From a virus, in IMG/VR virus record IMGVR_UViG_3300033146_003306, positions 1-54,866 of that record: DNA of 54,866 nucleotides; one strand, 5' to 3'. Shown here piece by piece: positions 42,517 through 50,824 of this stretch. The notes under the pieces were generated by a model, which had not been told where the DNA came from, did not search any database, and saw only the letters and a program-made list of their open reading frames with translations. Every line of letters begins with the position of its first letter. The stretch's first letter is position 1. A program made the translations under genes and the position numbers.

Positions 42517-43419
42517 CTCGCCACCTTCTTTATTGGTTTTTGGTTTATCAATATCACCTGTGTTTGTCACTGATGTATATTGTGTTGTTTCGGTAACTTG
42601 CTGTGCTTCACCCTCTGTTGCAATAATATCGTTTATGTTTGTGTATGACTGCTTCCATAGCGTTATTACTGGTTCGTTTTCTTGCGACCTTCTTAACTGT
42701 CTTTTATAAACAAAGCAGTTGCCATAAACAGCTCTTATATAATAAACATAACTGTTATCGTCCATAGAGTCAACATACTGTGATAATTGGGTATCTACCT
42801 GTGAGCGGGACAGTTCGTTAAAAACGATATTATGTTTTTTTTCTTTTTTATTGTTTCTTAATCCGCAACCGTCATTCCATGAGCAAGCACCTGTATCATT
42901 TGGGAGCAATGCGAGGTGATCTCCATGCATATTTGTTGCCGATGAATTATATGCAATTCCGTTAAACTCTCCTGGGTTTCCTTGTTCTTCAAATAAAACT
43001 CCGACTGAAACTTCTATGTTCGCATTTTGAGTCGCAATTTTATTATAAAGGTCGGGGAATTTATCTTGAAGTAATTGTTTGTTTATATATGCGTCTGCTT
43101 TTAACGTCTTTGTTTCAGAATCATAAGAACAATTGAAGATATTGCCGACACCAAAATTCTCAATTACCTCCGGCGACCTTGCAGATACGTTGTTTCCTGA
43201 TACATCTGTTGGATGGTTAATTGTAACAGGTGCACCGTCCCAAAACGGCAATGACTGTTCCATTTCATTTGAGGTGTAGAGTATTGGCCCCATACTACCA
43301 GAAAGTACTCCTTCGACAATCATGTTCACCGGTGCAATAATGTAGTCTACTCCGTGAATACTTCCTGACCTTGTTGTCACGTTTTTTGTTGGTGACCTTA
43401 AATTCGTTATTTTTTTCAT
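41983..43419 (-). CDS. prohead protease (DUF2213 type) with C-terminal scaffold
   Basis: 478 residues from ATG 43419 (AAAGGTAAAT upstream; two bases after the stop of the head-morphogenesis gene). The N-terminal 200 residues have GVDYIIAPVNMIVEGVLSG, APVTINHP and a Met-His-Gly-Asp-His, Leu-Pro-Asn pattern (NMHGDHLALLPND), the DUF2213 protease type. The C-terminal part is acidic and helical (EEFLLSLNEKQLESALAM), like a scaffold core. An in-frame start at 42516 with a good ribosome binding site allows the scaffold to be made separately. It would cleave and assemble the prohead. Confidence 0.82.
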   Translation of the reverse strand: MKKITNLRSPTKNVTTRSGSIHGVDYIIAPVNMIVEGVLSGSMGPILYTSNEMEQSLPFWDGAPVTINHPTDVSGNNVSARSPEVIENFGVGNIFNCSYDSETKTLKADAYINKQLLQDKFPDLYNKIATQNANIEVSVGVLFEEQGNPGEFNGIAYNSSATNMHGDHLALLPNDTGACSWNDGCGLRNNKKEKKHNIVFNELSRSQVDTQLSQYVDSMDDNSYVYYIRAVYGNCFVYKRQLRRSQENEPVITLWKQSYTNINDIIATEGEAQQVTETTQYTSVTNTGDIDKPKTNKEGGEMAKVKPCCPEKVKSLIETTANTFTDSDEEFLLSLNEKQLESALAMNQNVHETKKEDIPEMTINEFIKTAPEEIQAVLNGLLKKESDERSVIIENLFKNEDCLFEKEELESMSTVHLNKLSGLVSKMSATNTTTVTDNSTTDMTGSAGADDKSEIPGTKTTLADNEVLVPKKIDWAKK

Positions 43420-43421
43420 AT

Positions 43422-44381
43422 TTACCTTTCGTAATCTGGTTTTATTTGCACCCATCCATCATAAGGAATATTTAAACTTTCACCTTCGTTGATGCTTGCA
43501 ATATAAGGAATTATTGAGCAACGACAATTAGGCTCACCTATTCTTGTCGTTGCCTTTTGTGTTGTTATTATATCTCCATGCCAATGTCTGTGTTTGCTTC
43601 TGACCCTTTCGTCAAGTGCTGTCCACCACTGAACCATTAAATCATCTGTAATAAGTTTATCTAATTGTTCAAAATTAAGCAATGTAGCGATATTATAGGC
43701 TCTTACAATTTCTGTTCTTGCTATCATCTTCGCTCTTGTAATTCCGATCTTATCAATTCTATTCGCTATGTTTCTTGCTAATTCTAATGGACTTCTTCCT
43801 TCTGCTATTCCCTGAGTTAATACATGGCTTATTTGAGCAGACATAACAGAAGTGATGCCCTTCATTGCTTCAAATTGCCTTATATAAGCTGTTTTTAAAG
43901 CATCTATATGAACACCCATACCCATATATGCGGCGATCGCTGTGTCGGCGGCAGGTAGCTGTAACCCAAAACCCATTTTGATTAAGTCTTGCCTGCTTCT
44001 TTCTAACCCTTTTTGGTAAGCAGTTGTAATATATATACTTGACCACATTTGATTTTCTGGCATAGTAGCCGTCCATACATATTGCATTTCAAATATGTTT
44101 TGTTCTATAAGTAAATTTATGTAATCCATAAAGCCTGATATTTTTTCAGGCGATGATGGATATATGTATTGATTTAATGAAATTACATGACTGTTCTGAA
44201 CAGATAATTGCTGGGTAGCATTAAAATAATTTTCGTTAACAATTTTATTTCTAATTTCTGCAGAAATCTTTCTAAAACGACCTGCGTATTTTGAAGCAAG
44301 TGTTGTTCTTAAAGTTAATGTTAAAGACGGATCACGATCACGCATTGATCCGTCTTTGATTATTTGAACGTTATTTATCAT
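43422..44381 (-). CDS. Mu F-like head morphogenesis protein
   Basis: 319 residues. The C-terminal part has RAKMIARTEIVRAYNIATL, WWTALDERVRSKHRHWHGD and PNCRCSIIP, the diagnostic Mu-F domain (phage_Mu_F; R-t-E-x...W-x-t-x-d-x-R-x-r-x-x-H). The N-terminal part is helical. Such minor head proteins join portal and capsid and may be injected. The stop abuts the protease gene start. Confidence 0.88.
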   Translation of the reverse strand: MINNVQIIKDGSMRDRDPSLTLTLRTTLASKYAGRFRKISAEIRNKIVNENYFNATQQLSVQNSHVISLNQYIYPSSPEKISGFMDYINLLIEQNIFEMQYVWTATMPENQMWSSIYITTAYQKGLERSRQDLIKMGFGLQLPAADTAIAAYMGMGVHIDALKTAYIRQFEAMKGITSVMSAQISHVLTQGIAEGRSPLELARNIANRIDKIGITRAKMIARTEIVRAYNIATLLNFEQLDKLITDDLMVQWWTALDERVRSKHRHWHGDIITTQKATTRIGEPNCRCSIIPYIASINEGESLNIPYDGWVQIKPDYER

Positions 44382-44774
44382 TTATTTTACTGCTACCAGT
44401 GCCATTTGAAGTTCGCCTGTTGCGAGCGTTCCTGATACAGTTATTTTAACGCTTCCTGCTGCAACTGGATCATCTGATGGTGTATTAAATAAGCTCGGTT
44501 TAAACGGCCCTAATTGAATCATGGAGCTTACAGCACAAGTATGTGTGTAATCATCAACCGCAACTTCAAGTGCATCTGTTGTTGAAGGAGTTTCTATTGT
44601 TAGAAGAGGTGTATTTGTCGCACTTGTATTATTGACCAGTAGGTAAAAGCTTTTTGTTGGGTTTTCTACATAGACTACGTCTGCGGTTGCAGGTTCAGTC
44701 CACGGCAATGATACACCTGCATTTGCCGCTGTAAAGTCTTTGATATCTGCCAATACTTTTATTATGTCTGCCAT
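44382..44774 (-). CDS. structural protein, 130 aa, function unknown
   Basis: Beta-rich, Thr/Ala/Val-rich protein with VYVENPTKSFYLLVNNTSA, TTDALEVAVDD and a terminal VALVAVK, low Lys content unlike the replication genes. Such composition suggests a virion surface protein. Contiguous with the Mu F gene. Family unknown. Confidence 0.6.
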   Translation of the reverse strand: MADIIKVLADIKDFTAANAGVSLPWTEPATADVVYVENPTKSFYLLVNNTSATNTPLLTIETPSTTDALEVAVDDYTHTCAVSSMIQLGPFKPSLFNTPSDDPVAAGSVKITVSGTLATGELQMALVAVK

Positions 44775-44804
44775 TTCATCTCCTTGTTATTTATTATTTT
44801 ATTA

Positions 44805-45086
44805 CTATTTAAAAACGTCCCACACACTAAAGTCGAACGTTTCTCCGTAACCTTGCCAGTCAGGCAAAGCTACGTATGCTTGACCTGTATATTTACCCAC
44901 TTCGTCTATGTCGTTTAGAATTGTTGTGTATGTTATTTTTGTTGTTTGTGTCTGCGTACAGTCCCACGTTACTATCGTTCCCGACGGTTTTTTTATTTTT
45001 AATTGCATTGTAGTTGCAGTTGATATATCAGAGCCAGTATCTACTACAAACTCTGTGCCTATGTCACCGTTATATATTTTACTCAT
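44805..45086 (-). CDS. structural protein, 93 aa (BppU-like N-terminal type)
   Basis: ATG 45086 (MSKIYNGDIG) overlaps the stop of the 56-residue gene and follows TTTGGGGGTTGAGTCAG. The protein has STATTMQLKIKKPSGTIVTWD and a C-terminal WQGYGETFDFSVWDV segment, resembling small baseplate/fibre-attachment proteins. A TTG at 45095 would add three residues. Role: virion structural, inferred. Confidence 0.55.
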   Translation of the reverse strand: MSKIYNGDIGTEFVVDTGSDISTATTMQLKIKKPSGTIVTWDCTQTQTTKITYTTILNDIDEVGKYTGQAYVALPDWQGYGETFDFSVWDVFK

Positions 45087-45249
45087 CTGACTCAACCCCC
45101 AAAATACTATTTTCTATTAATGTTGTTTTTACGTAGCTGTCAAAAGCAAGGCTTGTTTTTATATTGCTATTTTCCGCTAACGCTGTTTTTATATTGCTGT
45201 TTTTTGCTTGAGAAATATTTATAAAAGAGCCTGATATTATTTTAGCCAT
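45079..45249 (-). CDS. small repeat protein, 56 aa
   Basis: ATG 45249 to TAA 45079; overlaps both neighbours slightly. Contains an 11-residue quasi-repeat with N-S-N-I-K-T-x-L (AKNSNIKTALA / ENSNIKTSLAF / DSYVKTTLIE). Short helical segments of this kind occur in fibre or connecting proteins. No recognised family. Confidence 0.5.
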   Translation of the reverse strand: MAKIISGSFINISQAKNSNIKTALAENSNIKTSLAFDSYVKTTLIENSILGVESDE

Positions 45250-45383
45250 GATGAATGATAAACCTTTTTTGATATAATTGAAAATTTTCTTATTACTTCT
45301 CTTATTCTTGCAACGATTTCAGAAACACTATATCCTTTTGTAATTATTGTTTTTGATGTATACCCTTTTGTAATTACACTCAT
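45237..45383 (-). CDS. small basic protein, 48 aa
   Basis: ATG 45383 overlaps the TGA stop of the upstream gene as ATGA, so it is likely translated by coupling. The start repeats TKGYTSKTIITKGYS twice, followed by a basic helix (EIVARIREVIRKFS). It ends 13 bases after the start of the 56-residue gene. No family known. Confidence 0.45.
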   Translation of the reverse strand: MSVITKGYTSKTIITKGYSVSEIVARIREVIRKFSIISKKVYHSSWLK

Positions 45384-46000
45384 ACCCTTACCCTTGAAAA
45401 CGCATTTATTGTTGTAGGATTTCCACTTGAATCAAACAAATTAAATCTTGCAATTTCAGTCAAGTTATCAGATTCAAAAAATATCATCTGGTCATTTACG
45501 ATTGTCCATTTTCCACCTTCCATTTTATGAACAAAATCTAATTTAGTACCCCTGTCTTCTTCGCTCCAAACATCGTTTGTAATCGTACTGGATTGTGGCA
45601 GTCCCATTAACTTATCATGTTCTTCACCTGATAGGCCTGATCCTGTCGAGACCTGAACGACCGTGGATGCAGCAGATTGAATAAGCAAGACCTGAACTCC
45701 TGCTGAGTAGGCGACTGGATCGCCTGATACTCCTCCTGTAAGATTTCCCCCAGTAATTGATGCAATATAATTGCCCTCCCAAAACTTGATCTGCCAGTCC
45801 AATAATTGGACGGTGATACCGACGTTGACCTGCCCACCCAATGACTCTTTACCTGATGCGTTTGCGATTTTGTCATAAGTTATTCCTGTTTGAGACGCTT
45901 CATTTGCTCTTATCTCATCAATTAAGTCTTGTATGACAACCTCTGTTTGAGGTGATGTTATATAGATTAAGCGGCTGTCAAAATCAAATTGATATGCCAT
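45380..46000 (-). CDS. structural protein of the accessory cassette, 206 aa
   Basis: Beta-rich protein; starts AYQFDFDSRLIYITSPQTEV, an N-terminal strand-rich pattern also seen at the start of the 455-residue neighbour (INLDYTNKTIEVTSAYSM). A central glycine-rich stretch ASITGGNLTGGVSGDPVA and short helical turns follow. Overlaps the start of the preceding gene at position 46000 by one base. Function unknown; virion protein by context. Confidence 0.55.
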   Translation of the reverse strand: MAYQFDFDSRLIYITSPQTEVVIQDLIDEIRANEASQTGITYDKIANASGKESLGGQVNVGITVQLLDWQIKFWEGNYIASITGGNLTGGVSGDPVAYSAGVQVLLIQSAASTVVQVSTGSGLSGEEHDKLMGLPQSSTITNDVWSEEDRGTKLDFVHKMEGGKWTIVNDQMIFFESDNLTEIARFNLFDSSGNPTTINAFSRVRV

Positions 46001-47256
46001 TAAATAGCCACCGTGTCCTCTATCTGTGACACATACATGTTTAAGCCTGATGCTGTTATTACCCCCAGCATTCTAAAAGGAAGATACTTGACAGGAGTAC
46101 TTGACTCTCTAACTTTTAAAATAACGTTGACATCGGATGTGTAATTGTAGGTCTTGGTAATAGTTCCCGTTGAGTCAACTATTGCAGGTGCTATAATGAC
46201 TGTGCCGTCCGTTTCCTCTAATGTCATTGCGCTTCCTTCTATCATATTCTCTATATTTATATTGACTATTGCTACGGGGACATACCCTGTATCGTACTCA
46301 AACGCTCCTATATCGTAATAGGTGTCTCTATAGACACCTATTATATCAGTGTTTGGTGCATTATATAGTTTTGTACCAACGTCCCTCGCATTTGATGTTG
46401 ACGGAATAGAATAGTCGTCATTTGTGTAATCAGTGAATACATCTCCCGACACTTGATTTATTATGCCATTGTTCCCTGATGCAGTGGCATCAGAAGACAA
46501 GCATCTGTACTTTACACATCCGTAAAAATCATATGCGTTGTTGTCCATTGATACGCAATTAATAGCTTTTCCGTATGTTGAGTTATCGTATATTCCACTT
46601 CTATAACCATTGCCTGATATATTGCACCCATAAACAGTGTTGTTTATATGATTGTTGGACTTTGCCAAGTTTCCATTGGCTCTAATGCCACACTCGTACA
46701 TATCATAAACAAGGTTGTTAATAGTTGTTATGCCCCCATTTCCTGACGCAGAACCGTGATATATTCCGTTTTTTCCACCCCCTGTAATAATTGAATTTTG
46801 TATTGTCATAAAACTTGCATATCCATATAAAGATATTGCATCGTATGCGATATCACTACTGCTCACCTGTATTCCATCTATAACCACATAATTTTCACGT
46901 ACATTTATTGCGTGAGACGCTGATGTATTGACTATTCTGTATGCAGTATTAGTCCATGTTCCAGAATGTCTTGCTACTCCTACTGCGGTAATAGTAATCC
47001 AATTCAAATAGCTATTGTTCCAACCATTAAGAGATAAAATTACATCTTGCGTAGCCCATGTGCCTAATATTTCACATGTAACAGGCTCGCCAATGTCACC
47101 TGCTTCATTGTCATCCCATAATTGCAACGACGCATATCTGGATATGTAATACGCATCCCTTTCTGTAGTTGTTGTTATGACTGTTCCGTCAGATGTCGTC
47201 CAGGAAGCGGCGTTCCAAAAAGAATCATCTTGACAAACTGCGTAATATTTTGTCAT
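46000..47256 (-). CDS. beta-helix structural protein, 418 aa
   Basis: The region about 90-260 contains short beta-strand repeats (HAINVRENYVVIDGIQ, SFMTIQNSIITGGGKNG, GITTINNLVYDMYECGIR) of the parallel beta-helix (PbH1) kind, the fold of many polysaccharide-binding or -cleaving phage proteins. The C-terminal 85 residues share a segment (LPF..., ASGL, EDTV at the end) with the upstream 455-residue protein. Located in an unusual position between portal and Mu F genes. A head-fibre or surface-binding role is inferred. Confidence 0.7.
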   Translation of the reverse strand: MTKYYAVCQDDSFWNAASWTTSDGTVITTTTERDAYYISRYASLQLWDDNEAGDIGEPVTCEILGTWATQDVILSLNGWNNSYLNWITITAVGVARHSGTWTNTAYRIVNTSASHAINVRENYVVIDGIQVSSSDIAYDAISLYGYASFMTIQNSIITGGGKNGIYHGSASGNGGITTINNLVYDMYECGIRANGNLAKSNNHINNTVYGCNISGNGYRSGIYDNSTYGKAINCVSMDNNAYDFYGCVKYRCLSSDATASGNNGIINQVSGDVFTDYTNDDYSIPSTSNARDVGTKLYNAPNTDIIGVYRDTYYDIGAFEYDTGYVPVAIVNINIENMIEGSAMTLEETDGTVIIAPAIVDSTGTITKTYNYTSDVNVILKVRESSTPVKYLPFRMLGVITASGLNMYVSQIEDTVAI

Positions 47257-47269
47257 TTCTTTTTGCCTT

Positions 47270-48637
47270 TTATGTTACCACGGTATCTTCTGTCCTGATT
47301 GCAGAAACAGACAACCCCGACGACGAAATAGTTGTCTCCACTTCAAACGGGAGTATCTTGTATGCCCTCACAACCACCTTAACAGGAACGGATGTTGAGT
47401 ATGTTATTGATGTCGATACACTTATACCCGTTGACTCTTCATCTATAAAAGGGACATACGAGCTTTCCCCTCCTACATAAGCAACGCCAAGGGTCGCAGG
47501 GACTGTAAATACTGAGCCTGTGAAAGATGTATATATATGCCTATTGTCACCGACTCTAACAACGCCGTCCGGGGGGGTGTCTGATGTTATTGTGGTATTT
47601 ACTGTTAAGGTGGTGTCTGTAGATAAGTGCGCTCCTGAAACCGTATACTCTGTTTTATTTATTGTTCCTCCTACCCCTGTAAGCCTGTAAACGCCAACTC
47701 TATCTTCCGCTAAAAGAGAGGAAACAGAAATAGGAACGGTAACCGGTGGGGCTTGTGTAGTTCCTGTAGCATCTATTAATTGGAAGTTATTTGCGTCGCC
47801 TGCGTCATAATTTGTTATCCACACACCCCTTGCTCCAAAAAAAGTTCCACCTGCATACAGCCCAAATGGAGCCGCTTTTACTTCTGAATATGATGTATTC
47901 GCAGAAACATAAGCATATGAATTTATTGTATTTAGTGTTCCTGTTGATGATGCGTATGTTTTGTATTTTAGCCATTCGTATACATTAGATAAAACCTCTC
48001 CGCCGCAATCTATTTCTACATCGTAATTTACAAATCCGTTTCCATTTCCTATATCTCTTGAAATTGTTCCAAAAGTTATTGTTAGGCCTGATAGTGCTTC
48101 TATTGTTGTGACTGATGTTGAATTGTTGATATCACTTTCTGTCGCCAGAGGAACAGGGTTTCTTCCACCTGTTGCCGGGGGCGTAATAGAAAGATTATCA
48201 AACTTATCTCCCCATTCTCTCGCAAAAATAGTCAAATCCCTGTTATCTATGTCAACCCCTGCGGCAGTCACCTTAACAAGTATATCTATGTGTCCGTCTG
48301 CCCAAAAATCAGTTATTTTTGATCCGTTTTGCACAACATACATATGAGTACCTGTCTCGATAGCCCCCAGTGTGTATATATTCGCCCACACATCGTTACC
48401 GCCTGTTTTATTCACAATGACTGACCCGCCAGATAAAAACTGAACGGATGTGTCATTTAGAAATTCCCAACCGTATATAAGCTCGTACTCATCAGGAGTG
48501 TTGTACTTAATAGGTTCGTCGTCGTCCATTTGAACTTGTTCGTAAAAAGTGCCCATCAACGAAGAGTAAAAAGCAACCATGCTGTATGCAGACGTTACTT
48601 CTATTGTTTTGTTTGTGTAATCAAGGTTTATTGCCAT
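47270..48637 (-). CDS. large beta-rich structural protein, 455 aa
   Basis: Beta-rich, glycine/threonine-rich protein with AINLDYTNKTIEVTSAYSM at the N-terminus and a C-terminal strand cluster ending SGLSVSAIRTEDTVVT. No enzymatic motif. It is the upstream partner of the beta-helix protein, with which it shares the C-terminal segment, suggesting a common assembly interface. Composition and place indicate a virion surface protein. Confidence 0.6.
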   Translation of the reverse strand: MAINLDYTNKTIEVTSAYSMVAFYSSLMGTFYEQVQMDDDEPIKYNTPDEYELIYGWEFLNDTSVQFLSGGSVIVNKTGGNDVWANIYTLGAIETGTHMYVVQNGSKITDFWADGHIDILVKVTAAGVDIDNRDLTIFAREWGDKFDNLSITPPATGGRNPVPLATESDINNSTSVTTIEALSGLTITFGTISRDIGNGNGFVNYDVEIDCGGEVLSNVYEWLKYKTYASSTGTLNTINSYAYVSANTSYSEVKAAPFGLYAGGTFFGARGVWITNYDAGDANNFQLIDATGTTQAPPVTVPISVSSLLAEDRVGVYRLTGVGGTINKTEYTVSGAHLSTDTTLTVNTTITSDTPPDGVVRVGDNRHIYTSFTGSVFTVPATLGVAYVGGESSYVPFIDEESTGISVSTSITYSTSVPVKVVVRAYKILPFEVETTISSSGLSVSAIRTEDTVVT

Positions 48638-48648
48638 TTGTTCACCTC

Positions 48649-49014
48649 TTAGTCACCTTGCGTAATAGTGGTTGTAGTAGTTGTAACAATTGTCGCTGAA
48701 CAAGAGTTTATTAAAACAGAACTTACGGCAGAAGGAACAGGCATAGAGCTGACCTCATCAGAGAAACCAGACGAGTTCCCACATTCATTAAATGCCTTGA
48801 CAGCGAAAAAGTTTTGTTTATCGCTTACGTTTTCTGCTGTATACTGAGCGCCTGTTATATTTTCGCTATTATTTGTGTAATTGAGAGACTCTTCCCCCCA
48901 ATAAACAACATAGTAATCAGCGTCAGGGTTTACGTCCCACGACAAAGACACCTCCATTGCAGATACGTAAGTTGAAACTAAAAGTAATATTGTAATAAGT
49001 AATAATTTTTTCAT
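48649..49014 (-). CDS. secreted fibronectin type III domain protein, 121 aa
   Basis: A clear signal peptide (MKKLLLITILLLVSTYVSA, cleavage after Ala19) precedes a single Fn3-like domain (VSLSWDVNPDADYYVVYWG ... YTAENVSDKQNFFAVKAF) and a Thr-rich tail. Fn3 domains bind surfaces. A signal sequence means export through the host membrane, odd for a virion structural cassette, so the product may decorate the infected cell or act outside it. Start is well supported by the signal. Confidence 0.7.
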   Translation of the reverse strand: MKKLLLITILLLVSTYVSAMEVSLSWDVNPDADYYVVYWGEESLNYTNNSENITGAQYTAENVSDKQNFFAVKAFNECGNSSGFSDEVSSMPVPSAVSSVLINSCSATIVTTTTTTITQGD

Positions 49015-49069
49015 GTTTTGTTCCTTTTATTGTTTTATTTATTTTGTTTGTTTTTTTGTTTGTTTTTAA

Positions 49070-50368
49070 TTATCTCCAAAAATAAGCAATTATTCGTGCG
49101 TTTGTTATTACTATGTTGCTTGCGTATGTATCGTCTGGATTACCGGACGTGGCATCCCTGAAAAGGCTCCCATAAATAGTATCTCCCGGTAACGCATCTT
49201 GCACATATATCTCAAATATACTTGTCTGTCTGTGGAAGCGTTGGTTGTTTAACGTCGTTATGTTTGTTTGTGTAACGGCAGGTAACGCCGTTCCGTCATA
49301 TATAAAATCAGAGTCACATACAGTCGCTGAAAGTTCCAATTCAACATCACCCGCCCCCGTTGATTTTCCGTACCAATCAACTATTAACTGAATAGGTATG
49401 GATGTGTCTATACCTACAGGAAGAACTCCCATCAATACATTGCCGTCTTGCGCTCCGTTTGCGAACTCATTGTCTGTTTTTAGCACTGTGACACCAGGAG
49501 AGATAAGTATATTTTCATTAGGCGGGTTCTTAAGTGCATTTGCTTTTATTTCTGTATAAATAGACTTTTGATATCTTGCACCTGCAAAGTATTCTGTCAC
49601 TCCGTCTGCATTTATTTCAAATCTTGCTGTGTGCATCTTGATTTGTTCAATCATAGGGTCGGTAACGATATCGTTGATCACTCTAAATCTTGACCAATAC
49701 CTTTCTTGATCAACACCGTTTATATTTAACGTTATTTTTTGCCATGTATCGGCAGTGTAAGCCCTATTAAATCCAAACCTCCATTGTTCAGAACCTACAA
49801 CAGAAGCAATAACTCTACCTCTTTGCTCATACGGTCTGTCTGCTCCCACTGACATATATTTTGACTGATACCATATGTCTCCCGTTGTTATGAACTCACC
49901 TATAATGTCGTCCGAGTTCATATCTCCTGCTACGGCTATTTTTGCCTTTATCCCTCCGTGTTTATAGTCTGTTCCTATTAAGATATAGTTTCCGGCAGAT
50001 ACACCATTAAACAGACCTGCCGTAGACCCTGTATCGGATTTAAATATAGCTGTTCTGTCTATAGCATTTGTTATTGTCGTTCCTGTTGTATCTGTTTCTG
50101 TACAATGATATGCAACGGGAACAGGATAAGAATCGCCCTCACCAAAGACAGACTCTTTCCCTAATTCTTTTGTTCCTACAGAAAACTGCTCAGTAACAAC
50201 GAGGCCTTTGTCGTCTCCTTCTGCTGTGACTTCGATAAAAGGAGTCTTTGAATATTCTTTTATCGCATCAGGAGAAAAATTCCTTGTTGTTCCGTCTGAT
50301 TCTGTACCGAGTATCTTATCACCTGAATCAATTGGCGACTTTAGCGGATATGTTGATGCTTGTGGCAT
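49070..50368 (-). CDS. large virion-type structural protein, 432 aa
   Basis: N-terminal part: STYPLKSPIDSGDKILGTES, a phage-fibre-like opening, then a long beta-rich body (QWRFGFNRAYTADTWQKITL, RVINDIVTDPMIEQ) and a C-terminal beta end (NIVITNARIIAYFWR). No catalytic motif recognised. It lies just downstream of the small upstream genes after the portal. Probably a fibre or fibre-base protein of the head surface; tail fibre is the alternative. Confidence 0.6.
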   Translation of the reverse strand: MPQASTYPLKSPIDSGDKILGTESDGTTRNFSPDAIKEYSKTPFIEVTAEGDDKGLVVTEQFSVGTKELGKESVFGEGDSYPVPVAYHCTETDTTGTTITNAIDRTAIFKSDTGSTAGLFNGVSAGNYILIGTDYKHGGIKAKIAVAGDMNSDDIIGEFITTGDIWYQSKYMSVGADRPYEQRGRVIASVVGSEQWRFGFNRAYTADTWQKITLNINGVDQERYWSRFRVINDIVTDPMIEQIKMHTARFEINADGVTEYFAGARYQKSIYTEIKANALKNPPNENILISPGVTVLKTDNEFANGAQDGNVLMGVLPVGIDTSIPIQLIVDWYGKSTGAGDVELELSATVCDSDFIYDGTALPAVTQTNITTLNNQRFHRQTSIFEIYVQDALPGDTIYGSLFRDATSGNPDDTYASNIVITNARIIAYFWR

Positions 50369-50382
50369 TTATATATTTCCTT

Positions 50383-50532
50383 TTATTCGGTTATCGGCAA
50401 ATCGTTATTATCTGTTATCGCCAGATCGTTATTATCAAGAATGTTTAAATTGGTATGTCTATGAAAAAACGGTCTATCAAACTGAACCCTTAGCACTCTG
50501 TATAAAAGTAACTCTAACATTTTACCATCCAT
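50383..50532 (-). CDS. small protein with tandem repeat, 49 aa
   Basis: ATG 50532 overlaps the TAA of the preceding gene (TAATG). It starts MDGKMLELLLYRVLRVQF and ends with a duplicated 10-residue unit LDNNDLAIT / TDNNDLPIT encoded by a DNA tandem repeat (50390-50438). Function unknown. A longer reading from 50568 is possible but lacks a better site. Confidence 0.5.
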   Translation of the reverse strand: MDGKMLELLLYRVLRVQFDRPFFHRHTNLNILDNNDLAITDNNDLPITE

Positions 50533-50813
50533 TATTGAATATGTATGTATGCCACGCCAGAAGTCCATGCAGTTGACCCTATCTGGTAGTAATAGTTCCC
50601 ACCGGATATGTCAACTGCTTCAATCGGTGCTGTGTAGTTCTGGACAATCCCTATATTATCAGTGCTTGGAGTCTCTCCGTATTCTTCAAGCCACCTTCTT
50701 ACGGATATTGTTCCTACAAAAGTTCCTTTTACAGATATCGACACACAGTCACCCTTTGAAAGCGATAGTGCGTCTGTCCATTGATCATTGGCTGTTACGG
50801 TTGTGTCTAACAT
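50532..50813 (-). CDS. structural protein, 93 aa
   Basis: Small beta-rich protein: TVTANDQWTDALSLSKGD, SISVKGTFVGTISVRRWL, QNYTAPIEAVDISGGNYYYQ and an IHIQ end. This is a compact beta-sandwich-like pattern. It lies directly downstream of the portal gene at the start of the accessory cassette. A decoration or fibre-base protein is the likely role. Confidence 0.6.
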   Translation of the reverse strand: MLDTTVTANDQWTDALSLSKGDCVSISVKGTFVGTISVRRWLEEYGETPSTDNIGIVQNYTAPIEAVDISGGNYYYQIGSTAWTSGVAYIHIQ

Positions 50814-50824
50814 TTATCACCTCT

